A stretch of 64,000 nt of DNA from Clostridia bacterium (GTDB lineage Bacteria > Bacillota > Clostridia > Oscillospirales > Acutalibacteraceae). Below are positions 34,697 through 42,463 of the stretch, one piece after another. Position 1 is the stretch's first letter, and each line of letters opens with the position of its first letter. The position numbers were made by a program, and so were the translations under genes. Location of the stretch: the NCBI GenBank assembly GCA_017548045.1, contig JAFYNR010000040.1, forward strand, positions 21,968-85,967. Direction: 5' to 3'. The notes beneath the pieces were generated by a model. It searched no databases. It saw nothing but the letters and a program-made list of their open reading frames with translations, and had not been told where the DNA came from.

Positions 34697-34737
34697 AAAT
34701 CTCCTCGCCCGGGGTCGCCCGGTGAGGAGATTTTTTT
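34697..34737. terminator. Strong hairpin terminator after clpC, T-runs on both sides
   Basis: AAATCTCCTC (34697-34706) pairs with GAGGAGATTT (34724-34733); an inner GC-rich CCCGGG segment may extend the stem. T-rich runs flank it on both strands. Confidence 0.85.
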
Positions 34738-37174
34738 ATTCGGCTACAAATTCAAAGGTATCGTTTTCGTATTTGCAGAGGTAGTTTTTACCCGCTTCAA
34801 GCCTGCCTTCAAGCATTTCTTCCGAAAGTTTGTCTTCAATTCTCTGCTGAATTGCTCTTCTCAGCGGCCTGGCACCGTAAACGGGGTCGAAACCTGCCTT
34901 GCCGATTGCTTCAACAGCTTCTTCTGAAAATTCAAGACCGATGTCCAGTTCTTTCACTCTTTTTGAAAGGGAGCTCAGCATACGCCTTGCAATTTCGTTG
35001 ATATCGTCTTTACCGAGCTGGTGGAAAACAATGATATCGTCAACACGGTTTATGAATTCAGGTCTGAACACGTTTTTCAGTTCACCCATAACCGCTTCGC
35101 GGATTCGCTTTTCGCTCATTGTTTCTGCTTGGGCAGGTGCAAAGCCGAGAGTGCCGGCACCGCTTTGAGCAATAAGCTTTGCTCCTACGTTGGAGGTCAT
35201 AATTATCACACAGTTTTTGAAGTCAACCCTTCTGCCCTGGGAATCGGTGAGAATACCGTCTTCAAGAATTTGCAGAAGCATATTGAAAACGTCGGGATGG
35301 GCTTTTTCAATTTCGTCAAAAAGCACCACCGAATAGGGTCTGCGGCGTACCTTTTCCGTAAGCTGACCGCCTTCGTCATAGCCCACGTAACCGGGTGGCG
35401 AGCCTACGAGCCTTGATACGGTATGCTTTTCCATATATTCGGACATATCAAGCCTTATCATCGCATTTTCATCGCCGAACATTGAAGCGGCAAGGGTTTT
35501 GCAAAGCTCGGTTTTGCCTACACCCGTAGGACCGAGAAAAATGAATGATCCCGTAGGCCTTTTCGGGTCCTTAAGACCTGCTCTGCCGCGTCTGATTGCC
35601 CTTGCAACCGCACTGACAGCTTCATCCTGCCCTACGATGCGGCTGTGAAGCTCGTCTTCCATATGAAGAAGGCGCTGACTTTCCTCCTGAGTAAGCTGAA
35701 CAACGGGTATTCCCGTCCACTGTGAAACGATGGCCGCTATTTCCTGCTCACCCACTTCGCCGGTTGAACGGTTGCTCTTTTCCTGCCAGAGTCTGCGTTC
35801 ATTGTCAAGGTCGGCGGAAAGCTTGTTTTTTTCATCCCTTATGGCGGCGGCGTGCTCAAAATCCTGAGATTTGACGGCGGCCTCCATTTCTTCGCCGAGA
35901 GATTTCAGCTTGTTTTCAAGTGCCTTAAGGTCGGGCGGTGCGGTGAATGCTTTGAGTCTTACACGGGATGCCGCTTCATCAACAAGGTCAATGGCCTTGT
36001 CGGGAAGGTATCTGTCGCCAATGTATCTTGACGACATCTTGACTGCCGCAAGAATTGCGCCGTCGGTGATTTTTACCTTGTGATGAGCTTCGTATTTATC
36101 GCGAAGACCCTTGAGTATATCTATTGCCTCAGCCTCAGACGGCTCGCCCACGGTAACGGGCTGAAACCTTCTTTCAAGTGCCGCATCCTTTTCAATATGC
36201 TTGCGGTATTCTTCAAGGGTTGTTGCGCCGATAACCTGAATTTCGCCTCTTGCAAGCGAAGGCTTGAGAATATTTGCGGCATCAACCGCACCTTCTGCCG
36301 AGCCTGCGCCGATAAGAGTGTGAACCTCATCGATGAAGAGGATTATATCGCCTGCCTTCTTGACTTCTTCAATGGCGTTGCGTATTCTTTCTTCAAAATC
36401 GCCTCTGTATTTTGTGCCTGCCACCATACCTGTAAGGTCCAGTGTAACAATGCGCTTGCTTCGGAGCATTTCGGGAACCTCGCCCGTTGCTATTTTGAGG
36501 GCAAGACCTTCTGCGATGGCAGTTTTGCCTACACCGGGCTCACCGATAAGGCAGGGATTGTTTTTTGTTCTTCTGCTGAGAATCTGAATTACCCTTTCAA
36601 TTTCCTTTTGCCTGCCGATAACGGGGTCAATTTTGCCCTGCATTGCATATACCGTAAGGTCACGTCCGAATTGGCTGAGCGTGGGAGTATCGGATTTTTC
36701 TTTTGAATCCTTTTTGTTTCCCGACGTGTCGGGACTGCTGCCCAGTGCGTTTGTAAGGTCTGAAAGTAAATCCTGAGGCTGAACACCCATTCTGCTGAGA
36801 ATTTCCGTTGCGGCACCCGTGCCTTCGCGGATAATTCCCATAAGCAGGTGTTCGGTGCCGATATATGAATGTCCCATACCCTTGCCCTGCACGATGGCGG
36901 TATCAATAATATTTTTTGCTCTGGGTGTAAGATCGTTGGGAGAAAGTACCGTAGGCGAGCCGATGCCTATACTGCTTTTGATAATTGCTTCAACTTCGCC
37001 GTAGGTTACCTTTCTCGCCGAAAGGGCAGTGTATGCCATGCCGCCTTTTTCCGCAAGAAGGCCAAGCAGGATGTGTTCACTGCCCACGTAGGCGTGACCG
37101 AGGTTTTCCGCTGACGTAATTGCACTGTTAAGTGCGTCGTTGGCTTTCTGAGTAAAGCCTGTAAATCTGTACAT
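34736..37174 (-). CDS. clpC: ATP-dependent Clp protease ATP-binding subunit ClpC
   Basis: This 812-residue AAA+ unfoldase feeds proteins, including those marked by arginine phosphorylation, to ClpP. It has a double Clp N-domain (residues 1-140), a first AAA module with Walker [10 protein letters not shown] near 210, and a middle domain with a UVR motif ([14 protein letters not shown], about 425). The second AAA module has Walker [10 protein letters not shown] near 545, and a C-terminal D2-small domain follows. Sensor and arginine-finger segments look intact. It is the last gene of the ctsR-mcsA-mcsB-clpC operon, so it should be repressed by CtsR and induced by heat or misfolded protein. Confidence 0.97.
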   Translation of the reverse strand: MYRFTGFTQKANDALNSAITSAENLGHAYVGSEHILLGLLAEKGGMAYTALSARKVTYGEVEAIIKSSIGIGSPTVLSPNDLTPRAKNIIDTAIVQGKGMGHSYIGTEHLLMGIIREGTGAATEILSRMGVQPQDLLSDLTNALGSSPDTSGNKKDSKEKSDTPTLSQFGRDLTVYAMQGKIDPVIGRQKEIERVIQILSRRTKNNPCLIGEPGVGKTAIAEGLALKIATGEVPEMLRSKRIVTLDLTGMVAGTKYRGDFEERIRNAIEEVKKAGDIILFIDEVHTLIGAGSAEGAVDAANILKPSLARGEIQVIGATTLEEYRKHIEKDAALERRFQPVTVGEPSEAEAIDILKGLRDKYEAHHKVKITDGAILAAVKMSSRYIGDRYLPDKAIDLVDEAASRVRLKAFTAPPDLKALENKLKSLGEEMEAAVKSQDFEHAAAIRDEKNKLSADLDNERRLWQEKSNRSTGEVGEQEIAAIVSQWTGIPVVQLTQEESQRLLHMEDELHSRIVGQDEAVSAVARAIRRGRAGLKDPKRPTGSFIFLGPTGVGKTELCKTLAASMFGDENAMIRLDMSEYMEKHTVSRLVGSPPGYVGYDEGGQLTEKVRRRPYSVVLFDEIEKAHPDVFNMLLQILEDGILTDSQGRRVDFKNCVIIMTSNVGAKLIAQSGAGTLGFAPAQAETMSEKRIREAVMGELKNVFRPEFINRVDDIIVFHQLGKDDINEIARRMLSSLSKRVKELDIGLEFSEEAVEAIGKAGFDPVYGARPLRRAIQQRIEDKLSEEMLEGRLEAGKNYLCKYENDTFEFVAE

Positions 37175-37201
37175 ACATATTCCCCCTATAAGTCGTTTGT
37201 G

Positions 37202-38209
37202 TTATTCGAGGGCTTCTCTCACCGTTTTCGCTCTGTATGCATCTCTTGCCGAAGGGCTGTCTGCCTGCTCGTTTGCTGCAGTTACGGTTGCAGGCTGCAT
37301 ACTGACTATAAGCTCGTTGATTTTTTCAATGGGTATCTCAAAAATACCTCTTGCCGCACCCAATCTGACAAGTGAAGCAAGCTCCATAAATTCATCGGTG
37401 CTGAGAAGTCGGGCGTTTTTAAGTATGCCCAGTGCCCTGAACATTTTATCTTCTTCCGCAGGCTTCTTTATTATTTCCGCCGCGGCGGCCCTTTCCTGTG
37501 CCACAAGCTGAAGCACGATTGATTTAAGGTTTGCAATGGCTGTTTCTTCGGTGATGCCCAGAGTTATCTGGTTGCTTATCTGATAAACGTCGCCCTTGGG
37601 CTGTGAGCCCTCGCCGTATGCACCTCTGATTGTAAGCCCCAGCTTTGAAACGGTGTTTGAAAGCCTTGCCATCTGACCGCAACGTGTGAGGGCAGGCAGA
37701 TGAAGCATAACGGATGCCCTCATTGCGGTGCCCAGATTTGTGGGGCACTGTGTGAGATATCCGATTCTTTCGTCGAATGCGTAATTAAGCTTTGCACCAA
37801 GCATATTATCAAGCTTATCCGCAATGTCATAGGCTTCCTCAAGGGCAAGCCCTGCCTTCATTACCTGAAGTCTGATGTGGTCCTCCTCGCAAAGCATAAT
37901 GCTTACGCTTTCATCCTCTGAAATCACAAGGGCACTGCCGTCTTTTTTTGCGGCAAATTCGGGGCTGATAAGGTGTCTTTCCGCAAGCGACACCGCCTGC
38001 ACCCTTGAAAGGTCTTTCATTTCAATATAACTGAAATCCTTGCAATCATTTTCAAAAAGCACGGTTCTGATTGCCGAATTCACTGCGTTTTTACCTGCGG
38101 CATCAAGCTTTGCAGGGAAGGGGAATTCATCAATATTCCTTGCAAGACGGATTCTTGTACTGAGGACTATATCCCCCTGGTCGCCTTTTTCAATATACCA
38201 TTTACTCAT
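37202..38209 (-). CDS. mcsB: Protein arginine kinase McsB
   Basis: This 335-residue enzyme phosphorylates arginines on proteins to mark them for ClpCP. It has the phosphagen-kinase-type catalytic core: VLSTRIRLARN (residues 14-24), the CPTNLGTAMRASVML segment with the catalytic Cys, and RGAYGEGSQPKGDVYQISN with the ATP-binding arginine loop. The ATG at 38209 has GGGGG nine bases upstream and overlaps the end of mcsA by 8 nt, indicating translational coupling. The frame continues 19 codons further into mcsA, which I reject. Confidence 0.94.
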   Translation of the reverse strand: MSKWYIEKGDQGDIVLSTRIRLARNIDEFPFPAKLDAAGKNAVNSAIRTVLFENDCKDFSYIEMKDLSRVQAVSLAERHLISPEFAAKKDGSALVISEDESVSIMLCEEDHIRLQVMKAGLALEEAYDIADKLDNMLGAKLNYAFDERIGYLTQCPTNLGTAMRASVMLHLPALTRCGQMARLSNTVSKLGLTIRGAYGEGSQPKGDVYQISNQITLGITEETAIANLKSIVLQLVAQERAAAAEIIKKPAEEDKMFRALGILKNARLLSTDEFMELASLVRLGAARGIFEIPIEKINELIVSMQPATVTAANEQADSPSARDAYRAKTVREALE

Positions 38210-38717
38210 TGCTTTCGCCCCCTTCAAGAGCCTTGATTTCATCTCTGATTTTTGCGGCATCTTCAAAATTCTGTGACGCGACGGCTTCGCTCATAGCCGC
38301 CTTGAGCTTTTCAATTTTTTCTTCCTTGGTTTCGGCTTTAGGCTGAACGGGTACGGATGCAACTGTTTTGCCGCTGTGCTTTATTTTGCCGTGAATTCTC
38401 TGAATTGAGGGGAGAAGCTTATCGTAAAACGTTCTGTAACAATCGGCACAGCCTACTCTGCCGTCACGGACTATTTCATCAAACGAGGTTCCGCATTTGG
38501 GGCAACGGGGCGATTTGCCTGCGGTAACGGCAGGCTTTACGTCACCGAGAAATCCGCCGAAGAATTCCGAAAGATTAAGCCCGAAGCCCGAAAACATATC
38601 CGAATAGCCCAGATGTGCCGCACAGTCGGAGCAAAGATGGCTTTCCGCCATATCGCCGTTTATTATCTGCTTGATGTGTGTGGTTGCTTCGTTCTTTCCG
38701 CAGTTCTGACATAACAT
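38202..38717 (-). CDS. mcsA: McsA, activator of McsB
   Basis: This 171-residue zinc-binding protein activates McsB kinase. Four CxxC motifs are visible: CQNC at residues 3-6, CSDC near 32, CPKC near 73 and CADC near 92. The C-terminal UVR domain (SQNFEDAAKIRDEIKAL) mirrors that in ClpC and mediates contact with partner proteins. It follows ctsR by 17 nt, and mcsB begins inside its last codons. Confidence 0.94.
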   Translation of the reverse strand: MLCQNCGKNEATTHIKQIINGDMAESHLCSDCAAHLGYSDMFSGFGLNLSEFFGGFLGDVKPAVTAGKSPRCPKCGTSFDEIVRDGRVGCADCYRTFYDKLLPSIQRIHGKIKHSGKTVASVPVQPKAETKEEKIEKLKAAMSEAVASQNFEDAAKIRDEIKALEGGESNE

Positions 38718-38734
38718 AATTTATCATCCTTTCC

Positions 38735-39181
38735 TTATTCCAATGTAATCAACATCTGTTTGATTATTGACGCTCTGATCCTTTCTTTGAGAGGCGAGGG
38801 GATTCTTTTGAGTGAATTTTCGCCCGTTGCCGCAAGCAGAAGCTTTGCGGTGCGTGAATCTATGGCGCCGTTATGGAGCAGATTCATCACGTTTGCGTGG
38901 CAGGTTGCGTAGTCAACCGCTTCGCCGATGTGATTCACCGTGTGCATTATCAGTGACGGGCGGTCAAGATTGACTCTTGTGATTTTGATGTATCCGCCGC
39001 CGCCCCGTCGGCTTTCAACAATGTAGCCCTGTTCGGGAGTGAAGCGTGAGGATATTACATAGTTTATCTGACTTGGCACACAACCCAAAGTTTGAGCCAG
39101 CTCGTTACGCTGAATTTCAGCTCTGCCCTCATCCTCAAGCATTTCAAGAAGCATTCTGGTTATATCGTTGCTTAAACTCAT
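38735..39181 (-). CDS. ctsR: Heat-shock transcription repressor CtsR
   Basis: This 148-residue repressor of class III heat-shock genes has an N-terminal winged helix. Its tell-tale glycine-rich wing (SRRGGGGYIKI) senses temperature, and IQRNELAQTLGCVPSQINYVI is the recognition helix region. The C-terminal half (about 90-148) is the dimer and McsB-binding domain. It leads the operon and should repress its own promoter through the heptamer repeats found at 39207-39284. Its length is typical. Confidence 0.95.
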   Translation of the reverse strand: MSLSNDITRMLLEMLEDEGRAEIQRNELAQTLGCVPSQINYVISSRFTPEQGYIVESRRGGGGYIKITRVNLDRPSLIMHTVNHIGEAVDYATCHANVMNLLHNGAIDSRTAKLLLAATGENSLKRIPSPLKERIRASIIKQMLITLE

Positions 39182-39206
39182 ATAATCATCTCTTTCAATA
39201 TGTGAA

Positions 39207-39229
39207 TTTGACTTTGACTTTCTTTGACC
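39207..39229 (-). promoter_or_regulatory. CtsR operator, three tandem heptamers
   Basis: Read on the minus strand, GGTCAAAGAAAGTCAAA (39229-39213) is a full match to the CtsR consensus RGTCAAANANRGTCAAA. A third GTCAAA follows at once (39212-39207). It lies right at the expected transcription start. Confidence 0.85.
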
Positions 39230-39237
39230 TTGGTTTC

Positions 39238-39266
39238 ATTATAGTCAGGAAAGGTCAGAAGGTCAA
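39238..39266 (-). promoter_or_regulatory. Promoter of the ctsR-mcsA-mcsB-clpC operon
   Basis: Minus strand TTGACC (39266-39261), a 17-nt spacer and a perfect TATAAT (39243-39238). Transcription would start near 39231, immediately beside the main CtsR operator. Confidence 0.85.
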
Positions 39267-39284
39267 AAGTCAGAAAAGGTCAAA
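39243..39284 (+). promoter_or_regulatory. Inverted CtsR-like heptamer boxes over the promoter
   Basis: In the opposite orientation are AGTCAGG-AAA-GGTCAGA (39243-39259), a single GGTCAAA (39261-39267), and AGTCAGA-AAA-GGTCAAA (39268-39284). The two pairs have the 10-bp CtsR repeat spacing with one or two mismatches. The middle heptamer also forms the -35 of the ctsR promoter. Confidence 0.65.
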
Positions 39285-39437
39285 TTTGTGCGATTGTATG
39301 TCAAAATCTTTGATTATCTTCCGTTTACTTTAATTTTCTCCGATTTTTTCGCTTTTTTGAAATTCAGGCTTTGGAAAAAGGTCAGACGGTTTCATATAAT
39401 TATAGGCATATTAATTTTATGATATACTTGATAAATG

Positions 39438-39466
39438 TTGATTTTATTTTTGCGGTGTGATATTAT
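39438..39466 (+). promoter_or_regulatory. Promoter of the EamA transporter gene
   Basis: TTGATT (39438-39443), a 17-nt spacer and TATTAT (39461-39466), 27 nt before the ATG. Isolated CtsR-like heptamers lie near it (GGTCAGA at 39380, AGTCAGG at 39472, GGTCAAA at 39500). The rest of the 311-bp ctsR-eamA gap is A+T-rich with no other structure seen. Confidence 0.55.
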
Positions 39467-39492
39467 TCCAAAGTCAGGTAAGAGGTGAAATA

Positions 39493-40395
39493 ATGAAAAG
39501 GTCAAAAACTGCGTTGGGAATTATCCTTTCGCTTATGGGCGGCATATTCTGGGGATTTTCGGGGTCGTGCGGTCAGTATTTGTTTACGTATCATTCCGTG
39601 GATTCCCGATGGCTTGTGGCAGTCAGAATGGTTGTTTCCGGTGCAATTCTTCTTTGTATTTCCGCACTCAAGCATAAAAAAGAGATATTTGCGGTATGGC
39701 GCGGTAAAGAAAATATTATAAGAATGGCGGCATTTACGATTTTAGGTCTGGTGCTTTGTCAGTATGCGTATTTTACCGCCATTCAGCTTTCGAATGCAGG
39801 CACGGCAACGGTGCTTCAGTATCTTTCGCCTGCAATGATACTTGTATTTCTGTGCATAAAAAACAGAAAACCGCCTCTGCTGAAGGAGGCGGCGGCAATC
39901 GTTCTTGCAATCGGCGGAACGTTTATAATTGCTACGGGCGGTAATGCGGGCAGTCTTTCGATTTCGACGGGTGCGCTTATATGGGGTCTGCTTGCAGGTG
40001 TGTTTCTTGCCTGCTATTCGCTTATCCCCGTACCGCTTCTGAAAATTGCGGATACTCCCACCGTGCTGGGCTGGGGCACGTTGGCAGGCGGAATAATAAT
40101 GCTTCCCGTATTCAGACCCTGGGAAAATATGCCCCGGATAAGTTTTTCTCTCATTGCAGCGCTGGGAGGCATAATAATATTCGGCACGGTGCTTGCTTAT
40201 TCGTTTTACCTTGAAGGTATACATCTTATCGGTGCAACAAAAGCGAGCATAATATCGAGCATTGAGCCTGTTGCCGCTACCGTTATATCAGCCTTGTGGT
40301 TGGGCACGGATTTTTCATTTACCGATATAATCGGGTTTGCAATGATAATTTCAACGATTTTAATAATATCAATAAAAAAAGAACCGAAGCAGTAG
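39493..40395 (+). CDS. EamA/DMT-family transporter
   Basis: This 300-residue protein has ten predicted membrane spans in two five-span EamA repeats. Typical signs are GGIFWGFSGSCGQYLF at the start, NAGTATVLQYLSPAMI at the end of the first repeat and GATKASIISSIEPVAATVISAL at the end of the second. Members export or import amino acids or other small metabolites; the substrate is not readable. The ATG at 39493 has an AGAGGTGA site. It is divergent from ctsR. Confidence 0.88.
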   Translation: MKRSKTALGIILSLMGGIFWGFSGSCGQYLFTYHSVDSRWLVAVRMVVSGAILLCISALKHKKEIFAVWRGKENIIRMAAFTILGLVLCQYAYFTAIQLSNAGTATVLQYLSPAMILVFLCIKNRKPPLLKEAAAIVLAIGGTFIIATGGNAGSLSISTGALIWGLLAGVFLACYSLIPVPLLKIADTPTVLGWGTLAGGIIMLPVFRPWENMPRISFSLIAALGGIIIFGTVLAYSFYLEGIHLIGATKASIISSIEPVAATVISALWLGTDFSFTDIIGFAMIISTILIISIKKEPKQ

Positions 40396-40409
40396 GCCTC
40401 GGTTCTTTT
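40381..40409. terminator. Bidirectional terminator between eamA-like gene and phosphoesterase gene
   Basis: GAACCGA (40381-40387) pairs with TCGGTTC (40399-40405), followed by TTTT. It overlaps the EamA stop codon and faces the convergent phosphoesterase gene. Confidence 0.7.
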
Positions 40410-40413
40410 GCTT

Positions 40414-41607
40414 TTATGAAAGTAAGCTTTTGATTTCCATAATCAGAACGGTGAATACGTTTGCGATGCCTGCGAAAAATTCCTCGATGGGGCTTTCGTA
40501 AACCTTGTAAGGCTCGTCGACCTGAAGTTCAAAACGGGCATTACCCTTTTTAACACTGCCTTCATAGGTGTAAATAATGTTTTCAAAATTTGCGGTATCG
40601 TTCTCATCTATGGTGAAAACTCTTATGCCGTATGGACCTGTTTTTGCAAATTCACAGCCGTAGGTCATACCCAGCTCAATACCGTCGTACGTACCGGTGT
40701 AGCCCTCTGTATGCCAGTGGCCGAAATATGCACCAAGCACGTCGCCGCATTCCTTCCAGGCCTTGAACTGTGCGCTTGTGTCGGTAACGGGTGTGAATAC
40801 ACTCGCATTGTAACCGTTTGCCATATCTTTGTTAAGGCGATAGAATTTGCCGCCTTCAAGCCTTGCGCCTTCGTCCCACATATTACATTCTTCAAAAAAG
40901 AAGCCTAAATCACTTGTGGGTACGTGCTGAAAAAGAATTGAAGGCACGGGCTTGCCGCCATTTGCCTCTTTAAGTGCGGCACTTTCCGATTTATACCATT
41001 CAATCTGCTCATCGGTTACACCGCCCGACCTTGAATCGTTAAGCCAGATATTGAATACGGTTTCATCGGAATTGCTTGCTTTGATTTCAAGGTTAAAATC
41101 TATTCTGCCGTCGGCATCGTTGCTTTCGTCAAATACAAGGCAGTTTTTATAGCCTGCATAGATTTTCAGCCAATCCTCGTTTGTTACACCGCTTGCATAA
41201 TCGTTGTTTCCCTGACATACGGCAAAAGGAATGTTTCTGCTTTCAGCCTCCCCGAATACTGCGGCACAGGTAGCTTTCACATTTTCAAGGGTCTGTTCGT
41301 AGCTGTCAACCTCAACGCCTTCTCTCAGGCTTTCGCCGTCAATGCCGATGTCGCCTATACGGCTGTCCTCAACGATATCGCCCGTGAAAACAATAAGGTC
41401 GGGATTGGTAAGCTCGATTGACAGCTTGATGAAATTAATAAGGTCGTAGGCAGGGTAGTGGTCATCCTGCGGATCGCTTATCTGTAACACAGTGAATTTT
41501 CCGTCTTCACCAAAACGAAGCACGGTGTCTGTGCTTTCTGCGCTTGCCGTTATGCAGAATGAAAGTAAAACGGAAACGGCAAGCAGTATGCTCATTATTC
41601 TTTTCAT
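40414..41607 (-). CDS. Secreted metallophosphoesterase
   Basis: This 397-residue protein has a signal peptide (residues 1-23, ending ITASAE) and then a calcineurin-like phosphoesterase domain: VLQISDPQDD, VFTGDIVEDS, CQGNNDYAS, QHVPTSD and FGHWHTEGY. Together these supply the metal ligands. It resembles the purple-acid-phosphatase-like group of outer-surface phosphatases in Firmicutes and fungi. A weak hydrophobic C-terminus (about 380-397) could anchor it. The ATG at 41607 follows AAGGAG; the longer frame would run into darA. It lies 10 nt downstream of darA. Likely releases phosphate from external compounds. Confidence 0.83.
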   Translation of the reverse strand: MKRIMSILLAVSVLLSFCITASAESTDTVLRFGEDGKFTVLQISDPQDDHYPAYDLINFIKLSIELTNPDLIVFTGDIVEDSRIGDIGIDGESLREGVEVDSYEQTLENVKATCAAVFGEAESRNIPFAVCQGNNDYASGVTNEDWLKIYAGYKNCLVFDESNDADGRIDFNLEIKASNSDETVFNIWLNDSRSGGVTDEQIEWYKSESAALKEANGGKPVPSILFQHVPTSDLGFFFEECNMWDEGARLEGGKFYRLNKDMANGYNASVFTPVTDTSAQFKAWKECGDVLGAYFGHWHTEGYTGTYDGIELGMTYGCEFAKTGPYGIRVFTIDENDTANFENIIYTYEGSVKKGNARFELQVDEPYKVYESPIEEFFAGIANVFTVLIMEIKSLLS

Positions 41608-41617
41608 TTTTTCTCCT

Positions 41618-41944
41618 TTAATATTTATCCATACTTTCAACGTCAAGCACGAATACGGTTGCACCGCCTACGGTAACCTCTTCTTCAAGGCTGTTTTTCT
41701 GAAGACCTCTGCCGAGAGAATCCGTTGTCATTGCAACCTTGTTTCTTGTCATTGAATATTCGCGGATAATTTCTTTTGCTCTTGCAACCTTGTCGTCTTC
41801 CGCACCGATAAGCAGAGTGGTATTGCCTATCATAAGGAAGCCGCCTGTTGTTGAAAGCTTTGTTACGCTGTAATTTTCTCTTGTGAGAGTTGCGGATACA
41901 ACCGCGCTGTCGTCATTATTTACTATTGCAAGAATAAGTTTCAT
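41618..41944 (-). CDS. darA: PII-like cyclic-di-AMP receptor DarA (PstA/YaaQ)
   Basis: This 108-residue cytoplasmic protein matches DarA/PstA closely. MKLILAIVNNDD at the start, VTKLSTTGGFLMIGNTTLLIG in the ligand-binding region (residues 27-47) and VTVGGATVFVLDV at the end are characteristic. These proteins form PII-like trimers that bind c-di-AMP; the downstream target is unknown. In Bacilli the gene sits beside tmk and holB. Here it sits between a DUF1854 gene (18 nt upstream) and a secreted phosphoesterase gene (10 nt downstream), in one apparent operon with an ABC exporter. Confidence 0.9.
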   Translation of the reverse strand: MKLILAIVNNDDSAVVSATLTRENYSVTKLSTTGGFLMIGNTTLLIGAEDDKVARAKEIIREYSMTRNKVAMTTDSLGRGLQKNSLEEEVTVGGATVFVLDVESMDKY

Positions 41945-41962
41945 TATAAATCAATCCTTTCA

Positions 41963-42451
41963 TTACATATCGGGCAGAATGAGTTTCTGACTGCGTTTAT
42001 CAAGATCATAAATATTGGGGATTTCGTAGCGGTTATCGTTACCGTCTTTGATAAGTATGCGCTTATCGTAAAACATTTTCATGGACTGGATATGGTTGAT
42101 AATCTCAAAGGTGTAGTTTCCTCTGTCTGTTTCAACGTTCCACAGCCATATGCGGTGCTTTTCGCTTCGGCTGATAAGCCTTGTGATTTTCGGTATTCTG
42201 TAATATTCTTCGAGGCAGCCCAGAAGCAAGGCACGCTGATTTTCTTCCATATTCTCAAGCTTTCTGAGAATGAACCGTTCCTCACCGTTTTCGTCAAGGA
42301 AGGTTATGTATTCCGAATGACCGCTGACGGGAAAGAGCCTTCTGGGTTCAAGGTTGAAGAGCTTTTCGCCCGTGAAGAATTCAACGTCACAGAAGATTTT
42401 ATCCTTTACGGTCAGATGTATTTCGTTGCCGTCAATAAAAATTCGTGCCAT
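41963..42451 (-). CDS. DUF1854 family protein
   Basis: This 162-residue cytoplasmic protein shows the DUF1854 pattern (PF08909): PRRLFPVSGHSEYITFLDENG near residues 36-56, ITRLISRSEKHRIWLWNVETDRG near 89-111 and a GNDNRYEIPNIYDLDKRS end. DUF1854 genes are typically found beside ABC exporters of the type encoded just upstream; in some proteobacteria the pair is linked to cyanophycin genes. The start lies 13 nt after the exporter stop, with an AGGAGGG site. It probably assists that transporter; the activity is unknown. Confidence 0.85.
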   Translation of the reverse strand: MARIFIDGNEIHLTVKDKIFCDVEFFTGEKLFNLEPRRLFPVSGHSEYITFLDENGEERFILRKLENMEENQRALLLGCLEEYYRIPKITRLISRSEKHRIWLWNVETDRGNYTFEIINHIQSMKMFYDKRILIKDGNDNRYEIPNIYDLDKRSQKLILPDM

Positions 42452-42463
42452 ATGAATCCCTCC

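Noticed and set aside
36080-36706. Plus-strand frame of 208 codons inside clpC
   Set aside because: Antisense to a well-conserved ClpC region; its Cys/Phe-rich product is a typical shadow translation.
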